64,000 nt of DNA from Notolepis coatsorum. Its lineage: Eukaryota; Chordata; Actinopteri; Aulopiformes; Paralepididae. Positions 30,851 through 41,100 of this stretch are shown here, piece after piece. Numbering within the stretch: position 1 is the stretch's first letter; every line of letters begins with the position of its first letter. The notes beneath the pieces are model-generated. The model had not been told where the DNA came from. It was given only the letters and a program-made list of their open reading frames with translations, and made no database searches. The position numbers and the translations under genes are program-made. The stretch is from contig OZ020598.1 in assembly GCA_963971535.1 (NCBI GenBank), positions 101,481,947 to 101,545,946 of the forward strand. Direction: 5' to 3'.

Positions 30851-31342
30851 GAGAGAGAGAGATATATCCACGGCGGGAATAGAATAGAGTGCATTAAAAA
30901 CTCACCAAACGTCCAAGAGGATGAAGACAACCGCGTGGAGTTGACGAAGTTCATCTGCCGAATGACCGTCCTCTTCATCATGGCATAACAATGCTGCACG
31001 CGCTCTCTCTAGGTTAGCTAACGCTAGTTAGCCTTTAGCTAAGCTAGCTACTAGCCGACATCATCATGGCTATCCCGACTGAACCACACGTTAGCACTCA
31101 ATATTATAACGTAGCTAAAGCTAACTAGCTGTCCCTGCCTTTAGATAAGCCGACATGGCTAGCCTGACTGAACTGTCTAACATGCAACAACTTTCATCTT
31201 CAGTCAATCTGCCGACTGACCGTCCTCTTCGTCTTGGCTGGCATAACTAAGCATAACCTCCAAAGCTGCACGCGCGAAATAGTCAAACGCAGCTGACGCA
31301 CGCCGGCGTACACATGATGTAACCCCTCCCTTCGTTGAAACC

Positions 31343-31408
31343 AATAGTATGTCTGCTGCAGAGCCCCAGAGCTCCAATAGTGAGTATGTCTGCTGCAGAG
31401 CCGCAGAG
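31343..31408. repeat. Two-copy direct repeat, TATGTCTGCTGCAGAGCC
   Basis: AGTATGTCTGCTGCAGAGCC occurs twice about 38 bp apart. Confidence 0.8.
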
Positions 31409-31565
31409 CCAGGAACAAGTAATAAAAAAAAAAATAATAATAAATCTAACCCTGACTAACCTTACTGTCATGCACTTGTCCTAATAAACTAACCTACACT
31501 GTAACACGCAACACTTGTTACTCAGCTGATAGAGTTGTACCCTTCTTGCTGTCTTGTCGTACAGA

Positions 31566-31622
31566 ACTTGTAAGTCGCTTTGGATAAAAGCGTCAGCTAA
31601 ATGACTAAATGTAAATGTAAAC
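31566..31622 (+). mobile_element. SINE/LINE 3' tail
   Basis: AAGTCGCTTTGGATAAAAGC followed by GTCAGCTAAATGAC and TAAATGTAAATGTAA is the widespread fish SINE 3' tail shared with its partner LINE. No clear tRNA head stands upstream, although CTCAGCTGATAGAGTTGT at 31521 may be a decayed box A region. Confidence 0.65.
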
Positions 31623-31706
31623 AAGTCACACACATTCTACAAACGTGTCAAATGTGAAATATATAAGCATATAAGCAAAACTAGATTTTAGGTCTGTGAT
31701 GATAAA

Positions 31707-31828
31707 GGGCCTCGCGGGAAGGGGGGCCTCGCAAAAAAATTAAAAATAAATTAAAAAAAATAATTAAAAAAATAATAAATAATATTTTTTTTTTTTTTTT
31801 TTGCGAGGCCCCCCTTCCCGCGAGGCCC
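31707..31828. repeat. Large GC-rich palindrome with A/T loop
   Basis: GGGCCTCGCGGGAAGGGGGG followed by CCTCGCAAAAA (from 31707) is matched inverted by TTTTTGCGAGG followed by CCCCCCTTCCCGCGAGGCCC (to 31828). The arms are about 30 bp or more and are linked by A-rich then T-rich sequence that can also pair. It lies just inside the right end of the 29460-31869 element. Confidence 0.9.
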
Positions 31829-31877
31829 TGTGCGACCGCACTGCTCGCACACCCCCTGAGGCGGCCCTGTACATACA

Positions 31878-32295
31878 CACACACACACACACATACCCAT
31901 AGTTCCTTTTATTCGCATTTTATTTTATTTTTAGTGACAGGAATATTAGTAGCCTATACAAATAGGTGGTAAGAGTTTACAGTATATGTATATGGTTTTT
32001 CACTGGTTGTGAATTGAGTGCATATATACATATATATACAGTTATGTAATGTCTATTGTACTATGTATGGTTCCATATTATTAGGAATGTGGTATGTATA
32101 GTAATATGTTTGATAGAAAGTATATTGTCACTTTCTGATTTTTAATACCACTTGGTTGCTTGTCTGTAAATGTCTTATCTGCTGTCATGTATTTATGTTA
32201 AATGTGTGGACCCCAGGAAGACTAGCTGATGACTAGCTGACCTGTATATGAGCACGTTCTACAGCACCTTTAACTAGACTAAAGGGAAGACACTG
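31878..32295. other. CA tract and probable LINE 3' UTR scrap
   Basis: A short CA tract ends near 31892. Positions 32200-32230 read GTGTGGACCCCAGGAAGACT, a phrase common in fish LINE 3' UTRs. Nothing else is recognised. Confidence 0.4.
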
Positions 32296-32548
32296 ATGAT
32301 CAGTGATGTTAATATCAAAATCACAGTTAAAGGAACACGCCGACATTATGGGAAATACGTTTCAGAGTCAGACAAGAAGATAGATTCAGATGTCCTCTCT
32401 GTGTGTTCAGTAGAAAGCTATCCAGCTGCAAGCTATCCTAGCTTAGCACAAATACATGGAAGCGGATACGGACCGTTAGCCTAGCTTAAAACTCCGGCAG
32501 AACAGCTAGGCTACCTGGTCCGTATGCGTTTCCATTCATTCATGTAGT
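32296..32548. repeat. Foldback repeat, relative of 4637-4793
   Basis: It begins with AAAGGAACACGCCGACATTA, a common opening of fish foldback repeats. Inverted arms CGGATACGGACC..TTAGCCTAGCTT and AACAGCTAGGCTACCTGGTC follow, matching the hairpin at 4637-4793 with about 10-15% divergence by eye. Confidence 0.65.
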
Positions 32549-33262
32549 TTGGAAAGGGAAATTTGACTCGAGAGAAGTGAAAAAGAAAGACATATTTTCA
32601 CAACTGAATAAACACACTGTCCTCAGAGGAACAGGTTCCTGGAACGCAGAGCCCACAATTCTGTTGTTTAGATGTATGACATGAGCACTAGCTTTCTTCG
32701 AAGTTGCAGTGTTATATATTTGTCATAATCCCAAAAGTACTAATCCATATTTTACAACCACCGCACCTGTATTTAATTAAAAGCAAGGATGGCAGAATGT
32801 CTTTTCAACACAAGGTGCAGTGGCACATTGCACATCATAAACAGAACAGCATCCCTTCTAGTTAGGTGTGTATGGTACATTTGCATGGCATTGGAAATAA
32901 TCCTGATACATATTTTTTTTATTTTATTAAAATGTACCCAGGCAAGCAATTAAGAACAAATTATTATATTCAAAAGCAGCCTGTCCAAAAAGCAAAGGCC
33001 TTTTGACTCCTACTAATGTTCCATCCTTGGTAATTTAAACCTATATTCTTCCAACATCAGTTAGACACACAGTTCCGTTTTCTATATAGCCTAAAATGTA
33101 ACACTTAGGCTCCCATTAGCAGCTTGATCGCTCTGCAATAAGTCTATAGAACAACTGGATAGCCTTTACCATAAAGCTTCCGGATGGGACCTGACTGTCC
33201 ATGGCCATGATCATGTGTGATGATCTGACACACCTGACACAACACAACACAACACTTAAGCA
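32549..33262. other. No recognised feature
   Basis: About 700 bp of AT-rich DNA with no frame, repeat terminus or RNA box that I can identify. Confidence 0.5.
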
Positions 33263-33404
33263 TTACATCACGCACAGGAGTGTGTTATATGAATTAGATC
33301 ATGCCTAGGGGTGGTTGTTACGCCCGACGCACAGCGGAGGGTTGTTAGACCCCCCTAGGCATGATCTAATTCGTATAACACACGACTTCAAGTGATGTAA
33401 TGTC
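33263..33404. repeat. Hairpin MITE-like palindrome
   Basis: CATTACATCAC (33263) and GTGATGTAATG (33404) are perfect inverted ends. Inside, GTGTGTTATATGAATTAGAT with CATGCCTAGGGG is mirrored by CCCCTAGGCATG with ATCTAATTCGTATAACACAC. The arms are about 50 bp with a few mismatches, and the loop is about 40 bp. There is no coding capacity. Confidence 0.85.
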
Positions 33405-33593
33405 TTTTATACAATGGCCAAATTCACCCAACCTTATTGCTATATAATAAGCACACAGTAATTGAAGCATAATGGAGATTTATTCACAAAACCATCCCCA
33501 GAAAAAGTAGGTAAAAATATAATTAAGTTGCCTCCGTGTCTAGAAGCAGAGGGAGGTTGCTTCAAAGCATGCCATCTAACAACAAACTTCATA
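33405..33593. other. Flank of the L2-type LINE
   Basis: Unannotated. The phrase GCAGAGGGAGGTTGCTTCAAAGC near 33546 is echoed near 37254 beside another copy of the LINE tail. Confidence 0.4.
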
Positions 33594-34100
33594 TCAAGTT
33601 CAAGTTCAAGTTCTTTAATAGTTGTCATACAGAAGTACAGAATACTTTCATACAAAATGCTTCTTACTGTTACGCTCCAGAGACTGTGCTAGACAAGATA
33701 GTATCAAATAACATAATAACATAATATAGCATGAATTTAGAAGAAGAAAATGAGGTCACAGTTGTTCGGTATAGACATATGTACAATGTTCTGAGTTACC
33801 ATATAATATACAATACACAACTATGCAGTGTACTAATGTACAGTACTATCTAGTGCAAAGCAGAAATGGGATGAGGTACAATTTTAGGTACAATTTACAG
33901 TAAGGTGTACGAGTTGTAGTGCAATCCTTCATCCATAAATATAAAGTGTGGGGAGTGGGTGCTACAGTGTGTTTGTTTAAAGTGGGTGTGTGCTATAAAG
34001 TGTGTGTAGTGGGTGCTACAGTGTGTTTGTTTAAAGTGAGTGTGTGCGTGTGGATGTGTGTGCTATGTGTGTTTGGTGGTTGTTGTTGTGTAGTGTTCAT

Positions 34101-35495
34101 TCATTGTTCGTTTAGCAGCCTGATGGCCTGGGGATAGAAGCTACTTCTGAGTCTTTCTGTGCTCGCCTTGAGACTCCTGTATCGCTTGCCTGACGGCAGC
34201 AGTTCAAAGAGGCAGTTGTTCGGGTGGCTCGAGTCCTTAATAATTCTCTTAGCCTTCCCCTTGCAACGCTTGTAGTAAATGTTCTGGAGGGTGGGGAGCC
34301 CCCCTCCAATTGTGCGTTCGGCTGAACGTGTCACTCTTTGTAGTCTGCTTTGGTCTTTTGCAGTGCTATTCCCAAACCAGGAGGTGATGTTGCCGGTCAA
34401 GATGCTCTCTATTGTACATGAGTAGAAGTTCTTAAGGATCTTCTGGCTGACTTGGAACTTCCTTAGGCGCCTGAGGAAGTAGAGGCGTTGTCGTGCCTTC
34501 TTCACCACACTGTTAATGTGTATGGTCCATTTCAAGTCCTCGGATATGTGGGCTCCGAGGTACTTGAAGCTGTTGACTCTCTCAACCGGTGCCCCGTCGA
34601 TGCTGAGGGGGCTGTAGTCCTTGACCCCCGACCTCCTGAAGTCCACAATCATCTCCTTTGTTTTGCTGACGTTCAGGGAGAGGCTGTTTTCCTGGCACCA
34701 TCCCGCCAGGACCTTGACCTCTTCCAGGTAGGCCCTCTCGTCGTTGGCAGAGATCAGGCCCACCACCACTGTGTCGTCAGCAAATTTGACGATTGTATTG
34801 CTACTCCGCTGAGCCACACAGTCGTGTGTGTACAGGGAGTAGAGGAGGGGACTCAGAACACAGCCCTGGGGGGCCCCTATGTTGAGGGTGATGGATGAGG
34901 AGGTGCAGTTGCCTGCTCTCACCACCTGGGGTCTGCCAGTCAGGAAGTCCAAGACCCACTGGCAGAGGTCATAGCCCAAGCCCAGGTCCCTGAGCTTGGC
35001 TATGAGTATGGAGGGGACTATGGTATTGAATGCCGAGCTGTAGTCGATGAATAGCATTCTCACATAGTTCCCCTGCCTCTTGTCCAGGTGTGATGCTGCT
35101 GTGTGCAGCACATGGGATATGGCGTCCTCCGTGGACCTGTTGGGGCGGTATGCAAATTGCAGGGGGTCCATGTTGATGGGGAGGGAGGAGCAGATGTAGC
35201 CCTTTACTAGCTTCTCAAAGCACTTCATGGCTATGGAGGTGAGAGCTACAGGGCGGTAGTCGTTGAGGCAAGCAGGCTTGGATTTTTTGGGTACAGGGAT
35301 AATAGTGGACTTCTTCAGGCAGGTGGGGATGACAGCCTGTTCTAAGGACAGGTTAAATATGTCAGTGAATACTGGGGCCAGTTGGTCGGCACAGACTTTT
35401 AGGACGCGGCCGGGGATGCCGTCCGGACCTGCTGCCTTCCTGATATTCACTTTTTTAAAGGTCCGCCTCACCTCATGCTCTGTTACCCTGAACAC
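34101..35495 (-). pseudogene. L2/CR1-type reverse transcriptase region
   Basis: The 464-residue frame reads [80 protein letters not shown] and the catalytic [10 protein letters not shown] (about residue 238). [25 protein letters not shown] and [11 protein letters not shown] follow, with the end [12 protein letters not shown]. All RT motifs are intact. The frame is actually open upstream through [17 protein letters not shown] to the G run, where it meets the endonuclease frame in another phase. Function is copying of the LINE RNA by target-primed reverse transcription. Confidence 0.9.
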
Positions 35496-37150
35496 TGCGC
35501 CTCCATCAGCAGCCGACCCCCCCCCCCCCCCATTGCCGAGGCTTGTGAGCTGGTGTTGTTATTACCAGCATCAAACCTCGCATAGAAGGTATTGAGGTCG
35601 TTTGCTAAGGAGATGTCACTGTTCAGTTTGAGGGAGGCGCCTTTGTAGTCTGTCATCGTTTTGAGCCCCTGCCACATAGCTCTAGAGTCAGCTTGTTCAA
35701 ACTGGAGTTCAATTTTATCCCTGTAGCGCCGTTTGGCCTCTGACACTGTCCTCCTTACGTTGTGTTGCGCCACCTTGTGGTCGTTCATGTTGCCTGCCAC
35801 TAGGCCGTCATTGTATGCTTTGGTGCGCTCTCTCAGAGCTTCACGGACGGATTTGTCTACCCAGGGTTTTTGATTTGGGTAAACTTTCATTTTGGTAGTG
35901 GGGATTGTTTCTTTCACCCTAGTACAGACATAGTCCAGCACTGTCTCCGTGTAGGCATTAATGTTATCTGTGTCGCGGAATACAATCCAGTCTGTGTTGT
36001 GAAACACTGACACTAGTGTATCCTCTGACGTCACATCCCATTTCTGCACCTCTCGCGAGACTACGGGAGTACTTTTAATTCTTTGTCTGTACTTTGGTGT
36101 AAGGAAAATGGATGCGTGATCTGACTTGCCAAAGCCACTATCAGAATGAGCCTTGTAGCCACCTTTAAATTGCGTGTAACAGTGATCTAGGATGTTACCG
36201 CCTCTGGTGTTGCAAGTCACATGCTGGTAGAAATCAGGCAATACCTTTCTCAGATTGGCGCTATTGAAATCTCCCAGTACTAAAATGGCGGCGTTAACGT
36301 TCGTCGCTTGTATATTGTTTACCTCGTCGTGTAGTCTGGAGAGCGCGGCGTTGTTGTTGGCTTGCGGTGGAATATACACTCCGACCAGGATGATCGCCGT
36401 TAACTCCCTCGGGAGGAAGAAAGGACGACACTTGATGGTTATATATTCCAGTTCTGGGGAGCAGTGATTGGATAATTCCTTCACATTCGTTGGATCACTC
36501 CAATTTTTGTTAAACATGAAGGCAATACCTCCACCACGTTGTTTACCGGACTCTGATTGTGTCCGATCCTTCCTATGGATAAAGAAATGATCCGCTGGTT
36601 GAATCGCGTGATCTGGAACCTCCGGTGTTAGCCATGTTTCGGTGAAGCAAAGGACATTGCAGTCCCTAACGTCTCTTTGATATTGAATCCTTGCTCGGAT
36701 GTCATCCAGTTTATTGTCTATTGATTGTACATTGGCTAGCAATATACTGGGAAGTGGTGTACGGTGTCGTCTGGATCTCAGCCTGTTTCGGATCCCAGCC
36801 CTTTTTCCTCGTCTTCGCGGCGGCTTTTGGTGGTCTTGTCCATGGCCGGCATAACAAAGGATCTCGGTGGGCCATTTCTGCTGTTCAGCGATCCGATCCA
36901 AAGAGCAATCCAAACGGTAAGTTTTTCTTAATCCAATGTCAATGATTGACTGACGGTCATACACATATAATGCACCAACAGTTGGTGCAAATAAAACTCC
37001 TAATACTATAAAAATTAACAAAATAAAGCACAGTCTCGTCGGAGCGATCAGAGAGGCAGCCATCAGAGCAGCGATGTAATGTATTATTGTTTTGACAATG
37101 GGCCATGACAAACTAATTACATAATCCAACATTGTGTAAACAACTAACAT
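35483..37150 (-). CDS. L2/CR1-type apurinic-like endonuclease region
   Basis: This 555-residue frame starts at ATG with a strongly hydrophobic N-terminus (about residues 10-65, including [20 protein letters not shown]), then a basic stretch ([20 protein letters not shown]). The endonuclease domain carries NVQS (about 143), CFTETWL (about 170), [18 protein letters not shown] (about 292) and GKSDHASI (about 344), the active-site series of LINE AP endonucleases. The C-terminal ~150 residues lead toward RT. It ends shortly after the G15 run at 35517-35531, where the phase shifts from the RT frame. The membrane-like N-terminus is a curiosity of some fish L2 proteins, and its role is unknown to me. 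Confidence 0.85.
   Translation of the reverse strand: MLVVYTMLDYVISLSWPIVKTIIHYIAALMAASLIAPTRLCFILLIFIVLGVLFAPTVGALYVYDRQSIIDIGLRKTYRLDCSLDRIAEQQKWPTEILCYAGHGQDHQKPPRRRGKRAGIRNRLRSRRHRTPLPSILLANVQSIDNKLDDIRARIQYQRDVRDCNVLCFTETWLTPEVPDHAIQPADHFFIHRKDRTQSESGKQRGGGIAFMFNKNWSDPTNVKELSNHCSPELEYITIKCRPFFLPRELTAIILVGVYIPPQANNNAALSRLHDEVNNIQATNVNAAILVLGDFNSANLRKVLPDFYQHVTCNTRGGNILDHCYTQFKGGYKAHSDSGFGKSDHASIFLTPKYRQRIKSTPVVSREVQKWDVTSEDTLVSVFHNTDWIVFRDTDNINAYTETVLDYVCTRVKETIPTTKMKVYPNQKPWVDKSVREALRERTKAYNDGLVAGNMNDHKVAQHNVRRTVSEAKRRYRDKIELQFEQADSRAMWQGLKTMTDYKGASLKLNSDISLANDLNTFYARFDAGNNNTSSQASAMGGGGGRLLMEAQCSG
35517..35531 (-). other. G15 homopolymer at the LINE frame change
   Basis: Fifteen C on the plus strand separate the endonuclease and RT frames. 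A one- or two-base length change in this run would account for the split. It may be real, a consensus-sequence error, or a slippery site. Confidence 0.7.
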
Positions 37151-37265
37151 ATTCCAGTTAACTGTATATTTTTTAATTATTCGTTACGAATATATCCATA
37201 CTTCCATTGTGTCCGGGACATCCAGTGAAATCGCTTTGTGCGACAGTGTCCTTTTGCAGAGGGAG

Positions 37266-37512
37266 ATTGCTACAAAGCAAGTTTCAAGTTTCAAGTTTCT
37301 TTAATAGTTGTCATACAGAAGTACAGAATACTTTTATACAAAATGCTTCTTACTGTTGCGCTCCAGAGACTGTGCAAGACAAGATAAGTATGAAATAAAA
37401 TAACATAGTAAAATTAGAGTAAAAAAAATGAGGTCACAGTGTTCAGTTTAGACATATGTACAATGTTCGATGCAGAATAGACGTAGTTACCATACAATAT
37501 ACAATACTTTAG
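37266..37512 (-). mobile_element. Second copy of the same LINE's 3' end
   Basis: TTCAAGTTTCAAGTTTCTTT, then AATAGTTGTCATACAGAAGT and GCTTCTTACTGTTGCGCTCC, repeat 33594-33830 with small differences. It is a short 5'-truncated insertion lying just beyond the 5' end of the long copy and in the same orientation. Confidence 0.85.
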
Positions 37513-37571
37513 ATGTTTAAGCATAGCAATGCTCTTTTAAGATCTAAGTTAATGTTCTCTTCCTTTTACTT

Positions 37572-37607
<36 letters not shown>

Positions 37608-38123
37608 CCGCTCTCTCTGATTTATTGAGGCTCTCTCTTCAGTTCAATACCTTCATATTATTCATGGGTTACTATAAATTACTATAAATTACAAGTTCAT
37701 ATAAAATGTAAGTGATTAAGGCACGACAATTGAAGCTTATTTTTGGTCTTTATTTTTAGTTTATCTCATTTACATTTTTATTTATTTATTTTTTACGGGT
37801 AAGTGGCCAAGCCACAGTCGACATTCTACTTATGGTAGAATTTAGAGTGTTAGATCCTATGGTATACATAGGAATGTTAAGGATAATTGGATCATTCTGG
37901 GATATCCGGTGGTGCAAGGGAGAGAGTCATACGCAAAGGTTGTGTTCATGGAACACAATCCTGTACGACTCTCGGTGGGAGGGAAGGGTAGGGGATTTTT
38001 ATTTGTATATATGTATGTTTTTAAGCTCGGCTCTCAACGGGACCTCACTAGTGGGATGTATATCTATTATTGCCTCGCACTCTAGAAGCATTACCAAAAA
38101 TTACAATGCAACATGTATAGACT
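37513..38123. other. Poly(T) run and L1 upstream region
   Basis: A run of about 35 T ends near 37605. Positions 37780-38123 precede the ORF2 start and may be the LINE inter-ORF or 5' region, but I see no ORF1 (coiled coil, RRM or zinc knuckle). Confidence 0.5.
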
Positions 38124-41100
38124 ATGGCTAGTTTGAATATAATGACATGGAACACCGGGGGAATAAATAACCAACTCAAACGCAAAAGCGTGCTCACACT
38201 GATGAAAAAAGAACATGTGGACATTGCTCTGCTAAGCGAAACACACATTCTAGGGAAAGACATAGGTAAATTAGCGGACAACATATACCATAATATCAGT
38301 CACTCCTCTATTGGTACGAGAACTCGGGGTGTAGCAATAGTCGTTAAACGTAAGTTGAATATTGTACTAAAGGGAGTATGGTCTGATGTAGAAGGTCGGA
38401 TAACTATAGCTAAGATTGAACATAAGAACAGGAAAATAGCGTTGATAGCGGTATACGCCCCAAATTTGTACGAAGAAGATTTCTTCACTACACTAACCAA
38501 TGCAATGTTAGACATTCCCGATTACTCATTTATAATAGGAGCGGATTTTAATGCCATCTGGAACCCAAGGATAGACAAATCTTACCTCGCCTTTTCCAGC
38601 GAACAAAAGAATTCATCGAAGGCATTAAAGGATTGGTCAAAGATTACAGGTGTAAAGGACTTATGGCGGTTACTTAATCCCACGACCCGAAAGTACTCTT
38701 GTCGATCTGCGAGACATAAGACACTATCCAGAATAGATTATGTCTTTGCATCACAGAGACTATTTGATAATTATGAAGTGGAAATGATACCCAACGCACT
38801 ATCAGATCACTGTTATTTACTCCTTAAAGGTACATTTGGTATACTATCCTCCCGAGCCCCAAGATGGCGATTTAACTTGTTGCTGCTTAACAACAAGGAA
38901 TTCATTACACAACTCAAAGAAGCTCTTATAGTATTCCAACGGGAGAATGCAAACTCGGTGCAAGACCCCAGAATAATATGGATGTCGGTAAAGGGAATGA
39001 TCAAAGACTTCACGGATAGCTTTTCCTCCAAAATGCGCAAGAATCAAAGCACAAAACTGGATGAGCTGGAAACGCTTTACTCAACGTTATTTAATTCTCT
39101 GAAATACAACAACTCAACTCGACTAGAAAATCAAGTTAACGTACTAAAAATAGAGATCAATGACATATACAGACAACAATCGGAAATACAAATACGCAGC
39201 ACAAGACAACAGCAGTACTCCCATGGTTCCAAACCCAGCCACCTATTAGCCATGCGATTAAGAATGAATGCAACATTTGCAGATATAACTACCATTAGAG
39301 CACAACAAGTACTTGTAACAGATCCTGTAAAAATAAACGATACATTCAAAGTATTCTACTCCGATTTATATAAATCAGAAATGACCTTCGATCAAAACAA
39401 AATGGACACATTTCTTAATCAAATTATTCTCCCTAAACTTTCAGAGGATGACGCTAAACAGTTAGAAATACCGATCACACTAGAGGAACTCAAGAAGGCC
39501 ATAACCGCAATGAAAAGTGGTAAGGCTCCAGGAAGAGACGGTTTCCCATCAGAAATGTACCTTTCTTGTTGGGACATAATTGGCCCCTTATTACTAAATA
39601 TGATCTTATACTCAGTCAAGGAGGGGAACTTCCATAAAATTGACAATATTGCACTCATAACAGTCCTCCTTAAAAAAGACAAAGACCCCAACGAGTGCGG
39701 TAGTTATAGACCTGTAAGCCTCCTCGGAACAGATATCAAACTGTACTCTAAGGTATTAGCCATCAGATTACAAAAGCATATGACGTCTTTAGTTCACCCG
39801 GACCAAACTGGCTTCATAGGAGGCCGCCTGATCACTGAGAACATAAGACGTATACTGCACGTACTTGATGCCGACAAGGAGGACACCATACCTAAGGCGA
39901 TGCTGTCCCTGGATGCTATGAAGGCCTTTGACAGGCTGGAATGGTCGTATTTGTGGGCAGTGCTAGAAAGGATGGGGTTAGGAAAAGGATTCATCGATAT
40001 GATTAAAGTATTATACAAAGACCCATCGGCCATGATTACAACAGGCACAATCATCTCTGAAATATTTCCGGTATCACGCTCTGCCAGACAGGGTTGTCCT
40101 CTTAGTCCCGGACTGTTCAATCTATCATTAGAGCCTTTAGCACAATATATAAGACAATCCCAATCCATAGAACCTATCGTAATCAAGGGCACACAACAAA
40201 AAATTTGTTTATATGCGGACGATGTAATATTGTTCATGAAAAACCCCAACACCACATTGCCTCATCTGCTCAAGTTGATTGAGGACTTTGGTGATTTATC
40301 GGGATTTAAGATAAATTGGCCGAAGTCGGCTTTCCTTCCACTTAACACCCCTGCAAAAAAAGATACAACCCTCCCAGGACAGATACCGATGGTAAAACAT
40401 TTCAGATGCTTGGGAGTGGAAATATTCCCTACCATAAGACAAACGGTGAAGCACAACTACACAAAAATCCAAAACAAAATCAAAGACGACCTTGATAGAT
40501 GGGCAAAACTTAAGAACACAGTACAAGCACGGATATCAATAGTTAAGATGGATGTACTACCTAAAATCAACTTCTTCTGTTCAATGCTACCGTTACCCCC
40601 TCCAGAGGGTTACTGGAAAAGATTACACTCCTCCACATACAAATTTATTTGGAATAACAAACCACCACGTATAAAAAGATCCACCGCACAGAGAAATAAA
40701 GCAGATGGTGGCATGGCATTTCCAGATTTTTTCCTATATTTTAAGGCGTACTCATTAAGTCCATTGACAACATGGTTTGACTCCCAAGCATTAGCATCTT
40801 GGAGAAAAATAGAAGAAAACATAGTAGCCCCACATAGACTGAAGGACATAGCATACACTAAACTACCAATCAAGCACTGTGAACGAAAATTTGGCCCCAT
40901 AATTACTCATGCGATCCGGATATGGCGTGAATCACAAAAAAAAAATCCTAACCCACAAGAATGGCACAATCATACTCCCTTATTCAATAACAATGCTCTC
41001 TTAATTGGAAAACGACCTATAAGATTCCCTATATGGGAAGAGCAAGACATACACTCATTAGGGGATGTTTTTAACAAACAGGGTTTTTGTAGTGATAAAG

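Larger units (their letters stand above)
29460..31869. mobile_element. hAT-like element, 2.4 kb, without visible transposase
   Basis: The left end CAGGGCCGCCT (29460-29470) and right end AGGCGGCCCTG (31859-31869) are perfect 11-bp inverted repeats. TACATACA flanks both sides exactly (29452-29459, 31870-31877), an 8-bp hAT-type duplication. The interior is a patchwork of a LINE fragment, GA repeats, CTAGCCGGCCCG repeats and a large palindrome. A caution is that the flanking TACATACA lies in CA-rich sequence on the right, where chance matches are easier. Confidence 0.65.
33594..37200 (-). mobile_element. Nearly full-length L2/CR1-type LINE
   Basis: On the minus strand the element has an endonuclease region (35483-37150), an RT region (34101-35495), a ~500-bp 3' UTR and a repeated TTGAAC tail at 33594-33612. 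This is the one-ORF organisation and tail of fish L2/CR1 LINEs. The coding sequence is one long frame apart from a single frame change at a 15-base G run (35517-35531). The 5' boundary is approximate. Confidence 0.88.
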
